64,000 nucleotides of DNA from Streptomyces sp. NBC_00525 (GTDB taxonomy: Bacteria; Actinomycetota; Actinomycetes; Streptomycetales; Streptomycetaceae). How positions within the stretch are numbered: the first letter of the stretch is position 1; each line of letters opens with the position of its first letter. The notes under the pieces are model-generated. The model had not been told where the DNA came from. It saw nothing but the letters and a program-made list of their open reading frames with translations, and ran no database searches. Position numbers and translations under genes: made by a program. Of this stretch, positions 20,007-29,473 are shown piece by piece. The stretch spans positions 1,240,001-1,304,000 of the forward strand of contig NZ_CP107834.1 in the NCBI RefSeq assembly GCF_036346595.1, read 5' to 3'.

Positions 20007-22048
20007 GTCGTCGTGCCCCCGTCGTCCTCTTCCATGATCTCTCCTGTGGCCGTGTTCACGGCGGGTGCGGCCGGAGCGGCCGCAGCCAGGGCGACGGCCA
20101 CGGATTCCGCGGTCCTGCGGCCTATGCCGGGGACCTCGCAGATGTCGTCGATTGTCGCCTGCCGCAGCTTCTTGACGGAGCCGAAATGCTTGATGAGGGC
20201 CTGTTTCCGGGTCTCGCCCAGGCCGGGGACGGCGTCCAGCGGGCTGGAGCGGATGCGCTTGGCCCGCTTGGCGCGCTGGTAGGTGATGGCGAAGCGGTGG
20301 GCCTCGTCGCGGATGCGCTGGAGGAGGTAGAGGCCCTCGCTGGAGCGGGGCAGGACCACCGGGTCGTCGTCGTCGGGCAGCCAGACCTCTTCGAGGCGCT
20401 TGGCGAGGCCGCAGACGGCGATGTCGTCGATGCCCAGCTCGTCCAGGGCCCGCTTGGCCGCGGCGACCTGCGGCTGTCCGCCGTCCACGACGAGGAGCTG
20501 CGGCGGGTACGCGAAGCGCTTGGGGCGTCCGTCGTCCTCGCGGGACCCGTCGGCGGCCGGGGCGCTCCCGTCCGCGCCGTCCGGGGCCGGTACGGGGCCG
20601 GTGGGGGCCGGGCCCTCGGCGGCGGCCTCCTCCCACTCCCCCGTGCGCTCCTTCTCCTGGAGGTAGCGGCGGAAGCGGCGGCTGATCACCTCGTGCATCG
20701 AGCGGACGTCGTCCTGGCCCTCGAAGCCCTTGATCTGGAAGCGGCGGTACTCCCCCTTGCGGGCGAGGCCGTCCTCGAAGACGACCATGGAGGCCACGAC
20801 GTCGTCGCCCTGGAGGTGGGAGATGTCGTAGCACTCGATGCGCAGCGGGGCGGTGTCCAGGTCCAGGGCCCCGGCGATCTCCTCCAGGGCGCGCGAGCGG
20901 GTGGTGAGGTCGGAGGCGCGCTTGGTCTTGTGGAGTCCGAGGGCCTGCTGGGCGTTGCGCTGGACGGTGACCATCAGGTCCTTCTTGTCGCCGCGCTGCG
21001 GGACGCGCAGGCTGACCTGGGAGCCGCGCCGGCCGGCGAGCCACTGGGAGACCGCGGCCGGGTCCTCGGGGAGGGCCGGGACGAGGACCTCCTTGGGGAC
21101 GGCGTCGCCGCTCTCCTCGCCGTACAGCTGCTGGAGGGCGTGTTCCACGAGGCCGGAGGTGTCCACGTTCTCCACCTTGTCGGTGACCCAGCCGCGCTGG
21201 CCGCGCACTCGGCCGCCCCGGACGTGGAAGATCTGGACGGCGGCCTCCAGCTCGTCCTCGGCGACCGCGATCAGGTCGGCGTCGGTGGCGTCGGCGAGGA
21301 CGACGGCGCTCTTCTCCATGGCGCGCTTGAGCGCCTCGACGTCGTCGCGGAGCCGGGCGGCCCGTTCGTACTCCATCTCCTCGGCCGCCGCCATCATGTC
21401 CTTCTCCAGGCGGCGGATGTAGGTGCCGGTGCGGCCGGCCATGAAGTCGCAGAAGTCGTCGGCCAGTTCGCGGTGCTCCTCGGGGGTGACGCGGCCGACG
21501 CAGGGGGCCGCGCACTTGCCGATGTAGCCGAGGAGGCAGGGCCGGCCGGTGCGGGCGGCGTTCTTGAAGACGCCGGCGGAGCAGGTGCGGACGGGGAAGA
21601 CGCGGAGCATCAGGTCGACCGTCTCGCGGATCGCCCAGGCGTGCCCGTAGGGGCCGAAGTAGCGCACGCCCTTCTTCTTGGCGCCGCGCATCACCTGGAC
21701 GCGGGGGAACTCCTCGTTCAGCGTGACCGCCAGGTAGGGGTAGCTCTTGTCGTCGCGGTACTTGACGTTGAACCGGGGGTCGAACTCCTTGATCCAGGAG
21801 TACTCCAGCTGGAGCGCCTCGACCTCGGTGGCGACGACGGTCCATTCCACGGAGGCGGCCGTGGTCACCATCGTGCGGGTGCGGGGGTGGAGGCCGGAGA
21901 GGTCCTGGAAGTAGTTGGCCAGGCGCTGGCGCAGGCTCTTGGCCTTCCCGACGTAGATCACCCGGCGGTGTTCGTCGCGGAATTTGTAGACCCCCGGGGA
22001 GTCGGGGATCTGTCCCGGCTTGGGGCGGTAGCTGGAGGGGTCTGCCAT
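20003..22048 (-). CDS. uvrC: Excinuclease ABC subunit C
   Basis: Nuclease of nucleotide excision repair, 681 residues, which cuts on both sides of a lesion bound by UvrB. In order: GIY-YIG domain (GVY 19-21, YVG 32-34), the cysteine-containing segment [14 protein letters not shown] domain [17 protein letters not shown], the RNase H-like endonuclease region with [11 protein letters not shown] and VVDGGQPQV, and tandem helix-hairpin-helix repeats at the C-terminus ([31 protein letters not shown]). A disordered Gly/Asp insert (near residues 490-525) interrupts the nuclease half. The start MADPSSYRP was preferred over a GTG three codons upstream. It heads the cluster that ends with whiA. Confidence 0.97.
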   Translation of the reverse strand: MADPSSYRPKPGQIPDSPGVYKFRDEHRRVIYVGKAKSLRQRLANYFQDLSGLHPRTRTMVTTAASVEWTVVATEVEALQLEYSWIKEFDPRFNVKYRDDKSYPYLAVTLNEEFPRVQVMRGAKKKGVRYFGPYGHAWAIRETVDLMLRVFPVRTCSAGVFKNAARTGRPCLLGYIGKCAAPCVGRVTPEEHRELADDFCDFMAGRTGTYIRRLEKDMMAAAEEMEYERAARLRDDVEALKRAMEKSAVVLADATDADLIAVAEDELEAAVQIFHVRGGRVRGQRGWVTDKVENVDTSGLVEHALQQLYGEESGDAVPKEVLVPALPEDPAAVSQWLAGRRGSQVSLRVPQRGDKKDLMVTVQRNAQQALGLHKTKRASDLTTRSRALEEIAGALDLDTAPLRIECYDISHLQGDDVVASMVVFEDGLARKGEYRRFQIKGFEGQDDVRSMHEVISRRFRRYLQEKERTGEWEEAAAEGPAPTGPVPAPDGADGSAPAADGSREDDGRPKRFAYPPQLLVVDGGQPQVAAAKRALDELGIDDIAVCGLAKRLEEVWLPDDDDPVVLPRSSEGLYLLQRIRDEAHRFAITYQRAKRAKRIRSSPLDAVPGLGETRKQALIKHFGSVKKLRQATIDDICEVPGIGRRTAESVAVALAAAAPAAPAVNTATGEIMEEDDGGTTT

Positions 22049-22055
22049 GGCCACC

Positions 22056-22078
22056 ACCCTACTTGCGGGCGGTGACAG
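22056..22078 (-). promoter_or_regulatory. Candidate uvrC promoter, weak damage-type match
   Basis: Reading toward uvrC, CTGTCACCGC (22078-22069) is followed by seven bases and TAGGGT (22061-22056), seven bases before the ATG. The spacing equals that of the RecA-NDp promoters of uvrB and the alkyltransferase gene in this window, but the GTGG part of the -35 box is not conserved. The -10 placement suggests a leaderless transcript. Confidence 0.35.
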
Positions 22079-22099
22079 TACGGGGTGGGCGCGGTTCGC

Positions 22100-22143
22100 C
22101 GCGCTCCGGGACGGGGTATGGGGGTCACCCGTCCCGGAGCGCG
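22100..22143 (-). terminator. Terminator of the protease-partner operon
   Basis: A perfect 16-bp stem (22100-22115 with 22128-22143) with a 12-base loop lies 20 bases beyond the stop of the gene at 22164-23057. It keeps that operon separate from uvrC. Confidence 0.8.
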
Positions 22144-22163
22144 GGGTCAGGGGCGGGGCGGGG

Positions 22164-23057
22164 TCACCCCGTCCGGCGGCGGCCGCGCAGCCGCAGGGCC
22201 GTGGCGCCGCACAGGGCGAGTACGGCGAGGGCGCCCCCGGCGGCCGCGGTGGACCCGGCGGTCAGCGCGGTGTCCGCGGTGTTCGCGGCGTCCGTGGTGG
22301 CGGGCGCGGCGATGGCCGGGCCGGACCGCTCCCGCTCGGCGGGCTTCGGGGCGGCGGGTCCGTAGCCGCCGGCCTCGCCCTTGCGGGCGTAGGCGGAGCC
22401 GGGCAGCTTGTCGGCGTAGGCGGCGTGGACCCGGCTGCGGTAGGCGGACAGGGTGGTGCCCTTCTTGCCGACGGCCCGGACGGCGTCCTGGTCGAGCGGG
22501 AGGACCCGGTTGCCCTTCTGCACGTACCAGGCGTCGATCTGCGGTTCGTGGAAGACGATGCCGCCGGGCAGTTTGCGGGCGCCGGCGGCGGCGTAGCGTG
22601 CCTCGTCGTCGCCGGTGGCGATGTTCACCACCTGCCAGTCGCCCTTCGCGCCGGGCTCGGGCAGCGTCCACAGGGACGCCTTCTGCCCGTCCGAGGAGAC
22701 GGCCGTGCTGGCCAGGTAGTCCAGGGAGGCGACGGGGGCGCCCGCCTCGCCCGCGACGAACCGCGCGGACAGGGTGTGCACGGGGACGGCCGGGCCCGTG
22801 ATGCGGGGTGCGGCGGCCGCCTCGCTGACGGCGCCCTCGCGGGCGAAGAACCGGGACAGGGTGTCCAGGGTCGCGGTGTCGGTGGCCGCCTCGTGGGCGG
22901 CGGCCAGGGCGGCGGGTCCTGCCTGGGGCCCGTCGGCGGCCGCGGCCTGCGGGGCGGAGGTGAGGAGGGCCGCGCCGGCCAGTACTCCGGCGGCGGCGAG
23001 GGCCGCGGCGGCGCTGCGGACGGGGGTGCGGGCGGGGGTGCGGGTGGAGGAGGTCAT
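22164..23057 (-). CDS. Secreted, C-terminally membrane-anchored protein of unknown function
   Basis: A 297-residue protein I do not recognise. A signal peptide (basic start, hydrophobic core to about residue 40, cut after AAAA) precedes an extracellular region with two compact parts: residues 45-115, helical and Ala-rich ([13 protein letters not shown]), and residues 115-190 with conserved-looking [20 protein letters not shown] and [26 protein letters not shown] low-complexity Thr/Ala stalk leads to one transmembrane helix near residues 268-288 and a basic tail RLRGRRRTG, as in cell-surface anchored proteins. It starts 4 bases after the papain-like protease gene, so it is its likely partner, for example an anchor, chaperone or inhibitor; that is inference. 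Confidence 0.85.
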   Translation of the reverse strand: MTSSTRTPARTPVRSAAAALAAAGVLAGAALLTSAPQAAAADGPQAGPAALAAAHEAATDTATLDTLSRFFAREGAVSEAAAAPRITGPAVPVHTLSARFVAGEAGAPVASLDYLASTAVSSDGQKASLWTLPEPGAKGDWQVVNIATGDDEARYAAAGARKLPGGIVFHEPQIDAWYVQKGNRVLPLDQDAVRAVGKKGTTLSAYRSRVHAAYADKLPGSAYARKGEAGGYGPAAPKPAERERSGPAIAAPATTDAANTADTALTAGSTAAAGGALAVLALCGATALRLRGRRRTG

Positions 23058-23061
23058 GCCG

Positions 23062-23724
23062 TCACGCCCCGATCCGGTAGAGCGAGTGGGTCCAGGAGAA
23101 CTCGGCGTTGTTCACGTACCAGGCGTGCGAGGCCCAGTTGTAGCGGTTGCTGGAGGGCCAGGGGTCGCCCCAGTAGACGAGGCTGTTGGCGTCGTCGTAG
23201 CCGTACAGGACGTGCATGTGGCCGCCGCCGGAGGACCACTGGATGCGGGTCTCCACCGGGCGGCCGTTGGCTATCTCGGACTGCACGGTCGAGTAGCGGA
23301 GCCAGCCGTTGACGTACGAGCCGGGGTAGACGCCGGCCCAGTACAGGCCGTTCTGGACGTCGCCGAGGGTGGCCTGCGAGTTGGGGCACTCGTAGCCCTG
23401 GGCGCGGCCGAAGGCGGCGTTGCAGAACTGGTTCTGGCTGTAGTTGCGGCCGAACCAGGTGGCGATGGTGTTGCCGGAGGCGGCCCAGCACCAGTTGGAC
23501 TTCTGCTGCGCCTGCATCGTGATGTTGAGCCGCCGGGTGGAGGCGAGGGCGGCGGTGTTGAGTTCCGGGGCCGCGGGGGCGGCGGCGGTGCGGCTCTGGA
23601 CCGCCGCGGTGGCGGTGCGGGGCTGGTCGGCGGCGGTGGCGGTCGCCGTGGGTGCGGTGAGCAGCGCGGCGGCGAGCGCGGCTGTCACCGACCAGCGGAC
23701 CGACCGGTTTCTCGGGTGGCGCAT
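23062..23724 (-). CDS. Secreted papain-like cysteine protease
   Basis: An exported enzyme of 220 residues. A signal peptide (residues 1-32, cut near TATA-AD) is followed by a short pro-like linker and a papain-fold domain. Catalytic features visible are the oxyanion glutamine and nucleophile in QQKSNWCWAAS (C79), the histidine in GGGHMHVLYGY (H169 or H171) and an aspartate in YWGDPWP (D187). C101 and C113 could form a disulfide. This resembles the papain-like AvrRpt2 (C70)/C39-like families often found secreted by Streptomyces. The ATG start is preceded by GGAGG at six bases. It forms a two-gene operon with the anchored protein at 22164-23057 and is divergent from an HTH regulator. Confidence 0.9.
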   Translation of the reverse strand: MRHPRNRSVRWSVTAALAAALLTAPTATATAADQPRTATAAVQSRTAAAPAAPELNTAALASTRRLNITMQAQQKSNWCWAASGNTIATWFGRNYSQNQFCNAAFGRAQGYECPNSQATLGDVQNGLYWAGVYPGSYVNGWLRYSTVQSEIANGRPVETRIQWSSGGGHMHVLYGYDDANSLVYWGDPWPSSNRYNWASHAWYVNNAEFSWTHSLYRIGA

Positions 23725-23806
23725 GGGATTCCTCCCGGGGCGGGGGGTGGGGGTTCCAAGGAGCGCGTCCGGACGCTGTGGAGGAGCATCAACCGTTGTC
23801 GGGGAC

Positions 23807-23940
23807 GGGTCAACACGCTTGAATGCGGGTGAACACCGCGGTGTGAACGCCAGGGGCCCCGGTGTGAACGCGCGCCCCCGACCACCTGCGGACCGGCACC
23901 CGCCGCCGGGGCCCCGTGCCCGGCCGGCGTGAACGTTCAC
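23807..23940. promoter_or_regulatory. Repeated GTGAAC boxes between protease operon and regulator
   Basis: The 227-bp divergent gap carries GGGTCAACAC (23807-23816) and GGGTGAACAC (23827-23836), the 11-bp direct repeat GGTGTGAACGC at 23840-23850 and 23861-23871 (21 bp apart, two helical turns), and a perfect palindrome GTGAACGTTCAC at 23929-23940, 11 bases before the regulator start. On the minus strand TTGACC (23813-23808) with GATGCT 17 bases downstream is a plausible sigma-70 promoter for the protease operon. The boxes are likely operators for the adjacent HTH protein. Confidence 0.6.
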
Positions 23941-23951
23941 CTGGAGGACCC

Positions 23952-24878
23952 ATGCGGCACACCGAGGCCGAACTGGCGCAGGTGCTGCACACCGGACCGT
24001 TCCATCTGGCCCTGCGCACCGCGCTGTCGGTGCGCGGACTGCCGCTCCAGCGGGTCCGGCACCATCTGGCGCACCGCGGGATCACCGTCGGCGTGACCAG
24101 CCTGAGCTACTGGCAGCAGGGTGCCCGGCGTCCGCAGCGCCCGGAGTCGCTGCGGGCCGTGAAGGCCCTGGAGGAGGTCCTCGGGCTGCCGGTGAACTCA
24201 CTGCTCGGGCTGCTGGACACCGAGGAGGGCCGCCCGGACCCCGACCGGCCGCCGGCCCGTTCGTACCGCTCCCTGGTGGAGGCGTCCGGGGCGGTGGAGC
24301 GGCTGCTGACGGCGATGGAGTCGCCGGCCGACGGCGGGCTGCACACGGTGGGCCACCAGGAGCGGGTGCGGATCGGGCCGGGGCGCCGGATGCTGCGCCG
24401 CGACTCCCAGCACGTGGTGCGCGCGCACCGGGACGGCGTGGACCGCTATCTCGCGGTGTACGTGGGCGATCCGGGCTGCGATCCGGCGCGCGTGACGGTG
24501 CACGCGCGGGAGAACTGCCGCACGGGCCGGGTCCGCTGGGACCGGGAGACGGAGGTGCTGGTCGCCGAGCTGCTGTTCGACACCCGGCTGCGGGCGGGCG
24601 AGACGTATCTGTTCGGCTACGCCTTCGAGGACGGCACGGGCGGGCCCTGCGGCGAGTACATGCGCGGCTTCACCTTCGGGGGCGGGCAGTACGTGCTCCA
24701 GGTCGGGTTCGACGAGGAGGCGCTGCCGGTGCGGTGCCGCAGCTTCGCCCAGGCGTCGGCGGGCGCGCCGCGTGCCGCGCGGGCCGAGCTCACGCTGACC
24801 GGCCGGCACCGGACCGTGCATCTGGTGGAGCCGGGGGTGCGGCCGGGCCTGGTGGGGATCGACTGGGACTGGGACTAG
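23952..24878 (+). CDS. HTH transcriptional regulator (XRE-like) with unknown C-terminal domain
   Basis: A 308-residue cytosolic protein. Residues 12-85 form a helix-turn-helix of the XRE type, with TSLSYWQQGARRPQRPESLRA as recognition region followed by a LGLP helix. The C-terminal 200 residues (from about RVRIGPGRRMLRR) form a beta-rich domain with acidic LFDTRLRAGETYLFGYAFED; I do not recognise it, but it resembles a ligand- or partner-sensing module. The start ATG has GGAGG at six bases. It is divergent from the secreted protease operon, and a GTGAAC palindrome lies just upstream, pointing to autoregulation and control of the operon. Confidence 0.85.
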   Translation: MRHTEAELAQVLHTGPFHLALRTALSVRGLPLQRVRHHLAHRGITVGVTSLSYWQQGARRPQRPESLRAVKALEEVLGLPVNSLLGLLDTEEGRPDPDRPPARSYRSLVEASGAVERLLTAMESPADGGLHTVGHQERVRIGPGRRMLRRDSQHVVRAHRDGVDRYLAVYVGDPGCDPARVTVHARENCRTGRVRWDRETEVLVAELLFDTRLRAGETYLFGYAFEDGTGGPCGEYMRGFTFGGGQYVLQVGFDEEALPVRCRSFAQASAGAPRAARAELTLTGRHRTVHLVEPGVRPGLVGIDWDWD

Positions 24879-24907
24879 GCCGTGTCCGACCAATCCCTAG
24901 GTCGTGG

Positions 24908-24929
24908 CGCCGCCCGGCCGGGGGCGGCG
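24908..24929. terminator. Terminator between convergent regulator and Rieske genes
   Basis: Arms CGCCGCCC (24908-24915) and GGGCGGCG (24922-24929) with a six-base loop lie in the 62-base gap between convergent stops and could serve both genes. Confidence 0.65.
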
Positions 24930-24940
24930 GGCGGGCCGGG

Positions 24941-25369
24941 TCACGCCTTGGGGCCGGCGATCAGCTTTCCGCCCTCGACGCGGACCGGGACGGACGGCAG
25001 CGGCACGGTCGCCGGGCCCTGCGTGGCCTTGCCGGTCGTGGTGTCGAAGAGGCTGCCGTGGCAGGGGCAGTGGCCCTCGTTCTTCTCGACCCGGTCGAGC
25101 AGGCAGCCGGCGTGGGTGCACTGGGCGCTGAACGCCTTGAACTCGCCCTTGGCCGGGCAGCTGACGATCACGCGCTGCTCGCGGTAGAGCTTGGACTGGC
25201 CGACCGGGATCTCGTCGGGCGCGCCGAGTTCGACGGGGGCGGTGGGGGTCGGCGTCTGGGCGTGGCCGAGCTTGGAGTCGGTCGAGCAGGCGGCGGCTCC
25301 CAGCCCGGCGACGCCCGCGAGAGCGGCGCCCTTCAGCACGGTGCGGCGGGCGGCGGGCTGGCCGGACAT
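24941..25369 (-). CDS. Rieske [2Fe-2S] lipoprotein, Tat-exported
   Basis: A 142-residue protein exported by the Tat system and lipid-anchored: RRTVLKG twin-arginine motif at residues 8-14 and a lipobox ending at C28 (GLGAAAC). A Pro/Thr linker precedes a Rieske domain with cluster ligands C84 and H86 in CTHAGC and C101/C103 and H104 in CPCHGS. The last Cys of each box (C89, C103) fits the usual disulfide, leaving C84, H86, C101 and H104 as iron ligands. It is not a subunit of the bc1 complex, which would be longer. It likely passes electrons outside the membrane; partner unknown. Many Streptomyces carry this gene beside uvrA. Confidence 0.93.
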   Translation of the reverse strand: MSGQPAARRTVLKGAALAGVAGLGAAACSTDSKLGHAQTPTPTAPVELGAPDEIPVGQSKLYREQRVIVSCPAKGEFKAFSAQCTHAGCLLDRVEKNEGHCPCHGSLFDTTTGKATQGPATVPLPSVPVRVEGGKLIAGPKA

Positions 25370-25533
25370 GCGGTCTCCACGGGTCGAGGCGTCAGGGGGC
25401 AGAGCTCAATGCCGTGCCGGGGCTGCCCGGGGGCGGCGGCGGCATCGGTGACGTAACCGACGATACCGGCGGAGTCGGACGGCTCCGCGCGCGGGCCGGT
25501 CCGGCCGGGTCGTGGCTGGTCAGGGGCGGGAAC

Positions 25534-25575
25534 GCGGCGGGGCGGCGGCCCTCGTGGGTGCCGCCGCCCCGCCGC
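25534..25575 (-). terminator. Terminator of uvrA
   Basis: A perfect 16-bp GC stem (25534-25549 with 25560-25575) with a ten-base loop begins 13 bases after the uvrA stop. The rest of the gap to the Rieske gene (25370-25533) shows nothing else I can name. Confidence 0.85.
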
Positions 25576-25588
25576 TCGCGTCCGGGTG

Positions 25589-28500
25589 TCAGCCCTTGCG
25601 GGCGCGGGCCGTCTTCTTGGCGGCGGACTTCTTCGCCGCCGGTGCCTTGGCCGTCGCCGTCTTGGCGGCCGGGGCCTTGGCGGCGGCCGTCTTCTTGGCG
25701 GTCTTCCGGCCGGCGGACCTGCGGGCGGCCGGCACGGCGGCCTCGCCGATCCGGTCGGCGTCCAGGATGTCCTGGAGGAACTTCCCGGTGTGGCTGGCGG
25801 GGACACCGGCCACGTACTCGGGGGTGCCCTCGGCGACGACCATGCCGCCGCCGCTGCCGCCCTCGGGGCCCATGTCCACGACCCAGTCGGCGGTCTTGAT
25901 GACGTCCAGGTTGTGCTCGATGACGATCACCGAGTTCCCCTTGTCGACCAAACCGGACAGCACCTTGATCAGCTTGGAGATGTCCTCGAAGTGCAGACCG
26001 GTGGTCGGCTCGTCCAGGACGTAGACCGTGCGTCCGGTGGAGCGCTTCTGCAGCTCGCTGGCGAGCTTGACCCGCTGGGCCTCGCCGCCGGAGAGCGTCG
26101 GCGCGGACTGGCCGAGCCGCACATAGCCGAGACCGACCTCGTTGAGCGTGCGCAGATGGCGCGCGATGGTGGGCACGGCCTCGAAGAACTCCAGGCCCTC
26201 CTCGATCGGCATGTCCAGCACCTCGGCGATGGACTTGCCCTTGTAGTGCACCTCCAGCGTCTCCCGGTTGTAGCGCGCGCCGTGGCAGACCTCGCACGGG
26301 ACGTACACATCGGGCAGGAAGTTCATCTCGATCTTGATCGTGCCGTCGCCGGAGCAGTTCTCGCAGCGGCCGCCCTTGACGTTGAAGGAGAACCGGCCCG
26401 GCAGATAGCCGCGGACCTTGGCCTCCATCGTCTCGGCGAACAGCTTGCGGACGTGGTCGAAGACGCCGGTGTACGTGGCCGGGTTGGACCGGGGCGTACG
26501 GCCGATGGGCGACTGGTCGACGTGCACCACCTTGTCGACGAGGTCGTCCCCGTCGACCCGGGTGTGCCGGCCGGGCACCGACTTGGCGCCGTTCAGCTCG
26601 CGGGCGAGGTGGGTGTAGAGGATGTCGTTGACCAGCGTGGACTTGCCGGAGCCGGAGACGCCGGTGACCGCGGTGAGCACGCCGAGCGGGAAGGAGACGT
26701 CGATGTCCCGGAGGTTGTTCTCGCGGGCGCCGTGCACCGTGAGCAGCCGCTCGGGGTCCACGGGGCGCCGGATGTCGGGGACCGGGATCGACCGCTTGCC
26801 GGTGAGGTACTGGCCGGTGACCGACTTGTCGTTGGCCAGCAGTTCCTTCAGCGAGCCGGAGTGGACCACCTTGCCGCCGTGCTCACCGGCGCCCGGGCCG
26901 ATGTCCACGACCCAGTCGGCGACCTTGATGGTGTCCTCGTCGTGCTCGACGACGATGAGCGTGTTGCCCATGTCGCGGAGGCGGACCAGGGTCTCGATCA
27001 GCCGGTGGTTGTCGCGCTGGTGCAGCCCGATGGAGGGCTCGTCCAGCACGTAGAGCACGCCGACGAGTCCGGAGCCGATCTGGGTGGCGAGCCGGATGCG
27101 CTGGGCCTCGCCGCCGGACAGGGTGCCCGCGGCGCGGTTGAGCGAGAGGTAGTCCAGGCCGACGTCGACCAGGAACTTCAACCGCTCGTTGACCTCCTTG
27201 AGCACCCGCTCGGCGATCTTCTTGTCGCGGGCGTTCAGCGTCAGCCGGCCCAGGAACTCGGCGCAGTCGCTGATGGACATCGCGGAGACCTCGGCGATGG
27301 ACCTGTCCATCACCGTGACCGCGAGGACGATCGGCTTGAGCCGGGTGCCCTCGCAGGTGGGGCAGGGGACCTCGCGCATGTACCCCTCGAAGCGCTCCCG
27401 GCTGGAGTCGCTCTCGGCCTCGGAGTGGCGCCGCTTGACGAACTGGACGGCGCCCTCGAAGGACGGGGTGGTGTAGGCGCGCTCGCGCCCGTACCGGTTG
27501 CGGTAGCGGACCTCGGTCTGGATCTTGTGGCCGTGCAGCAGGGCCTTCTTGGCGCGCTGCGGCAGCCCCGCCCAGGGGATGTCGGTACGGAAGCCGAGGG
27601 CTTCGGCCAGGGCGTTGATCTGGCGGCCGAAGTACTCCTTGGTGTGGCCGTGGGACCAGGGGTGGATCGCGCCCTCGTCGAGCGACTTCTCCTCGTCCGG
27701 GACGATCAGTTCCGGGTCGACCTCCATGCGCGTACCGATGCCGGTGCAGTCGGGGCAGGCGCCGAACGGGGAGTTGAAGGAGAAGGAGCGCGGCTCCAGC
27801 TCCTCGAAGGAGAGGTCGTCGTACGGGCAGTAGAGGTGCTCGGAGTACATCCGCTCGCGCTCGGGGTCGTCCTCGGGGAGGTCGACGAAGTCGAGCACGA
27901 CCATGCCGCCGGAGAGGCCCAGCGCGGTCTCGACGGAGTCGGTGAGCCGGCGCTTGGCGCTGTCCTTCACGGTGAGGCGGTCGACGACCACCTCGATGGT
28001 GTGCTTCTCCTGCTTCTTGAGCGCGGGCGGCTCGGAGAGCTGGATGGTCGCGCCGTCCACCCGGGCGCGGCTGTAGCCCTTGGTCTGGAGGTCCGAGAAG
28101 AGGTCGACGAACTCGCCCTTGCGCTCGCGCACCAGCGGCGAGAGCACCTGGAAGCGGCTGCCCTCGGGCAGGCCCAGGACCTTGTCCACGATGGCCTGCG
28201 GCGACTGGCGCGAGATCGGGCGGCGGCACTCGGGGCAGTGCGGCTTGCCGATCCGGGCGAAGAGCAGCCGGAGGTAGTCGTAGACCTCCGTGATGGTGCC
28301 GACCGTCGAGCGCGGGTTGCGCGAGGTCGATTTCTGGTCGATGGAGACGGCGGGCGACAGGCCCTCGATGAAGTCGACGTCCGGCTTGTCCATCTGGCCG
28401 AGGAACTGCCGCGCGTACGAGGAGAGGGACTCCACGTAGCGGCGCTGGCCCTCGGCGAAGATCGTGTCGAACGCGAGCGACGACTTGCCCGACCCGGAGA

Positions 28501-28597
28501 GCCCGGTGAAGACGATGAGGGAGTCGCGGGGAAGGTCGAGCGAGACGTTCTTGAGGTTGTGCTCGCGAGCGCCACGGACGATGAGACGGTCGGCCAC
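25589..28597 (-). CDS. uvrA: Excinuclease ABC subunit A
   Basis: DNA damage sensor ATPase of nucleotide excision repair, 1002 residues. Two ABC modules are present: Walker [10 protein letters not shown] near residue 32 and GVSGSGKST near residue 650, with signatures [12 protein letters not shown] and [12 protein letters not shown]. Zinc sites are CPECRRP, CPTCEG and CENCSGDG with CEVCHG. The GTG start gives [18 protein letters not shown], the normal N-terminus. The last 45 residues are a Lys/Ala-rich tail ([15 protein letters not shown]...), beyond the conserved GGG end region, resembling histone-H1-like tails and possibly binding DNA. Divergent from the gene at 28774. Confidence 0.97.
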   Translation of the reverse strand: MADRLIVRGAREHNLKNVSLDLPRDSLIVFTGLSGSGKSSLAFDTIFAEGQRRYVESLSSYARQFLGQMDKPDVDFIEGLSPAVSIDQKSTSRNPRSTVGTITEVYDYLRLLFARIGKPHCPECRRPISRQSPQAIVDKVLGLPEGSRFQVLSPLVRERKGEFVDLFSDLQTKGYSRARVDGATIQLSEPPALKKQEKHTIEVVVDRLTVKDSAKRRLTDSVETALGLSGGMVVLDFVDLPEDDPERERMYSEHLYCPYDDLSFEELEPRSFSFNSPFGACPDCTGIGTRMEVDPELIVPDEEKSLDEGAIHPWSHGHTKEYFGRQINALAEALGFRTDIPWAGLPQRAKKALLHGHKIQTEVRYRNRYGRERAYTTPSFEGAVQFVKRRHSEAESDSSRERFEGYMREVPCPTCEGTRLKPIVLAVTVMDRSIAEVSAMSISDCAEFLGRLTLNARDKKIAERVLKEVNERLKFLVDVGLDYLSLNRAAGTLSGGEAQRIRLATQIGSGLVGVLYVLDEPSIGLHQRDNHRLIETLVRLRDMGNTLIVVEHDEDTIKVADWVVDIGPGAGEHGGKVVHSGSLKELLANDKSVTGQYLTGKRSIPVPDIRRPVDPERLLTVHGARENNLRDIDVSFPLGVLTAVTGVSGSGKSTLVNDILYTHLARELNGAKSVPGRHTRVDGDDLVDKVVHVDQSPIGRTPRSNPATYTGVFDHVRKLFAETMEAKVRGYLPGRFSFNVKGGRCENCSGDGTIKIEMNFLPDVYVPCEVCHGARYNRETLEVHYKGKSIAEVLDMPIEEGLEFFEAVPTIARHLRTLNEVGLGYVRLGQSAPTLSGGEAQRVKLASELQKRSTGRTVYVLDEPTTGLHFEDISKLIKVLSGLVDKGNSVIVIEHNLDVIKTADWVVDMGPEGGSGGGMVVAEGTPEYVAGVPASHTGKFLQDILDADRIGEAAVPAARRSAGRKTAKKTAAAKAPAAKTATAKAPAAKKSAAKKTARARKG

Positions 28598-28760
28598 GCC
28601 GGTCCGCACCTTTCTGGAGAGAAGCGGGGGAACTGAGCCCCTGGCCCAGGTTATGGGGGGTGCCACAGCGGTGTACGGAGCTTTCGACTCCGAGCGTATA
28701 GCACGCACATTCGAATTGCGGACGGCTGAGAACTCCTTCACCCGATCGAGTGGCCGCAGC

Positions 28761-28766
28761 TACGCT
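28761..28766 (+). promoter_or_regulatory. -10 hexamer placed for leaderless start
   Basis: TACGCT lies 7 bases before the ATG at 28774, the distance expected if transcription begins at the start codon. AGTGG stands seven bases upstream of it, as in the uvrB and alkyltransferase damage promoters, but the TTGTC part is absent. Confidence 0.4.
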
Positions 28767-28773
28767 CGGCCCC

Positions 28774-29463
28774 ATGACGGATCATGCGCACGACCTGGAA
28801 GCACTGCGGGAAGCGACCGATCGGCTGCTGAGCGCCACGGAGAAACTGGACGGCGCGGCGCTGGCCGGGCCGTCGCGGCTGCCGGGCTGGAGCCGCGGTC
28901 ATGTCGTCGCGCACCTCTCACGTAACGCCGACGCCCTCGTAAACGTTCTCCAGGGCCGGCCGATGTACGCAGACAGCGAAACCCGCGACCGCGACATCGA
29001 GCGGGACGCCGTCCGGCCGCCGGCGGAGCAGCAGGCCGATCTGGTCGCGAGCGCGGCCCGGCTCACCGAGGCCGCGGCCGTCCCGGCGGACTGGTCGCGC
29101 ACGGTGACCCTGCGTGGCGGCGTCACGGACACGGCCTCCCGGCTGCCCTTCCGGCGCCGCGTGGAGGTGGAGCTGCACCACGTCGACCTGGACATCGGCT
29201 ACGAGCTGGAGGATCTGCCGGAGGAGTTCACCGCGCGGGAGATCGACTTCCTGGCGGAGCGGTTCGCCGGACACCCGCAGGCCGTGTCCATGGGTCTGGC
29301 GGACACGGCCGGGCGCACCTGGACGACCGGCGGCGGAGCGGACGGCGGCCCGGTGGGAGTCCGGGGCACGGCGGCCGACCTGCTGGGATGGCTCAGTGGG
29401 CGGCGCGACGGCGCGGCGCTGACGGTCGAGGGAGGAACGCTCCCGGCGCTGCCCCCGCTATAG
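28774..29463 (+). CDS. Maleylpyruvate isomerase/DinB-fold mycothiol-dependent enzyme
   Basis: A 229-residue protein of the DinB-like four-helix family that includes mycothiol-dependent maleylpyruvate isomerase. The metal-binding histidines fit H in [14 protein letters not shown] (about residues 50-54) and [12 protein letters not shown] (about 136), and the C-terminal SCP2-like part ends [16 protein letters not shown]. Mycothiol is the actinobacterial low-molecular-weight thiol, and such enzymes work in detoxification or aromatic catabolism; the real substrate is unknown. It is divergent from uvrA and 10 bases upstream of a metallo-hydrolase on the same strand, probably one unit. Confidence 0.88.
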   Translation: MTDHAHDLEALREATDRLLSATEKLDGAALAGPSRLPGWSRGHVVAHLSRNADALVNVLQGRPMYADSETRDRDIERDAVRPPAEQQADLVASAARLTEAAAVPADWSRTVTLRGGVTDTASRLPFRRRVEVELHHVDLDIGYELEDLPEEFTAREIDFLAERFAGHPQAVSMGLADTAGRTWTTGGGADGGPVGVRGTAADLLGWLSGRRDGAALTVEGGTLPALPPL

Positions 29464-29473
29464 GCTGGGAACC

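Noticed and set aside
23929..23940. LexA (SOS) box at GTGAACGTTCAC
   Set aside because: The half sites GAAC and GTTC abut, whereas a LexA box needs four bases between; it fits the local GTGAAC repeat family better.
25586..28636. Plus-strand frame of about 1000 codons antisense to uvrA
   Set aside because: The translation is repetitive Asp/Val/Gly/Arg sequence typical of the antisense of GC-rich genes, with no family motif, while uvrA on the other strand is complete.
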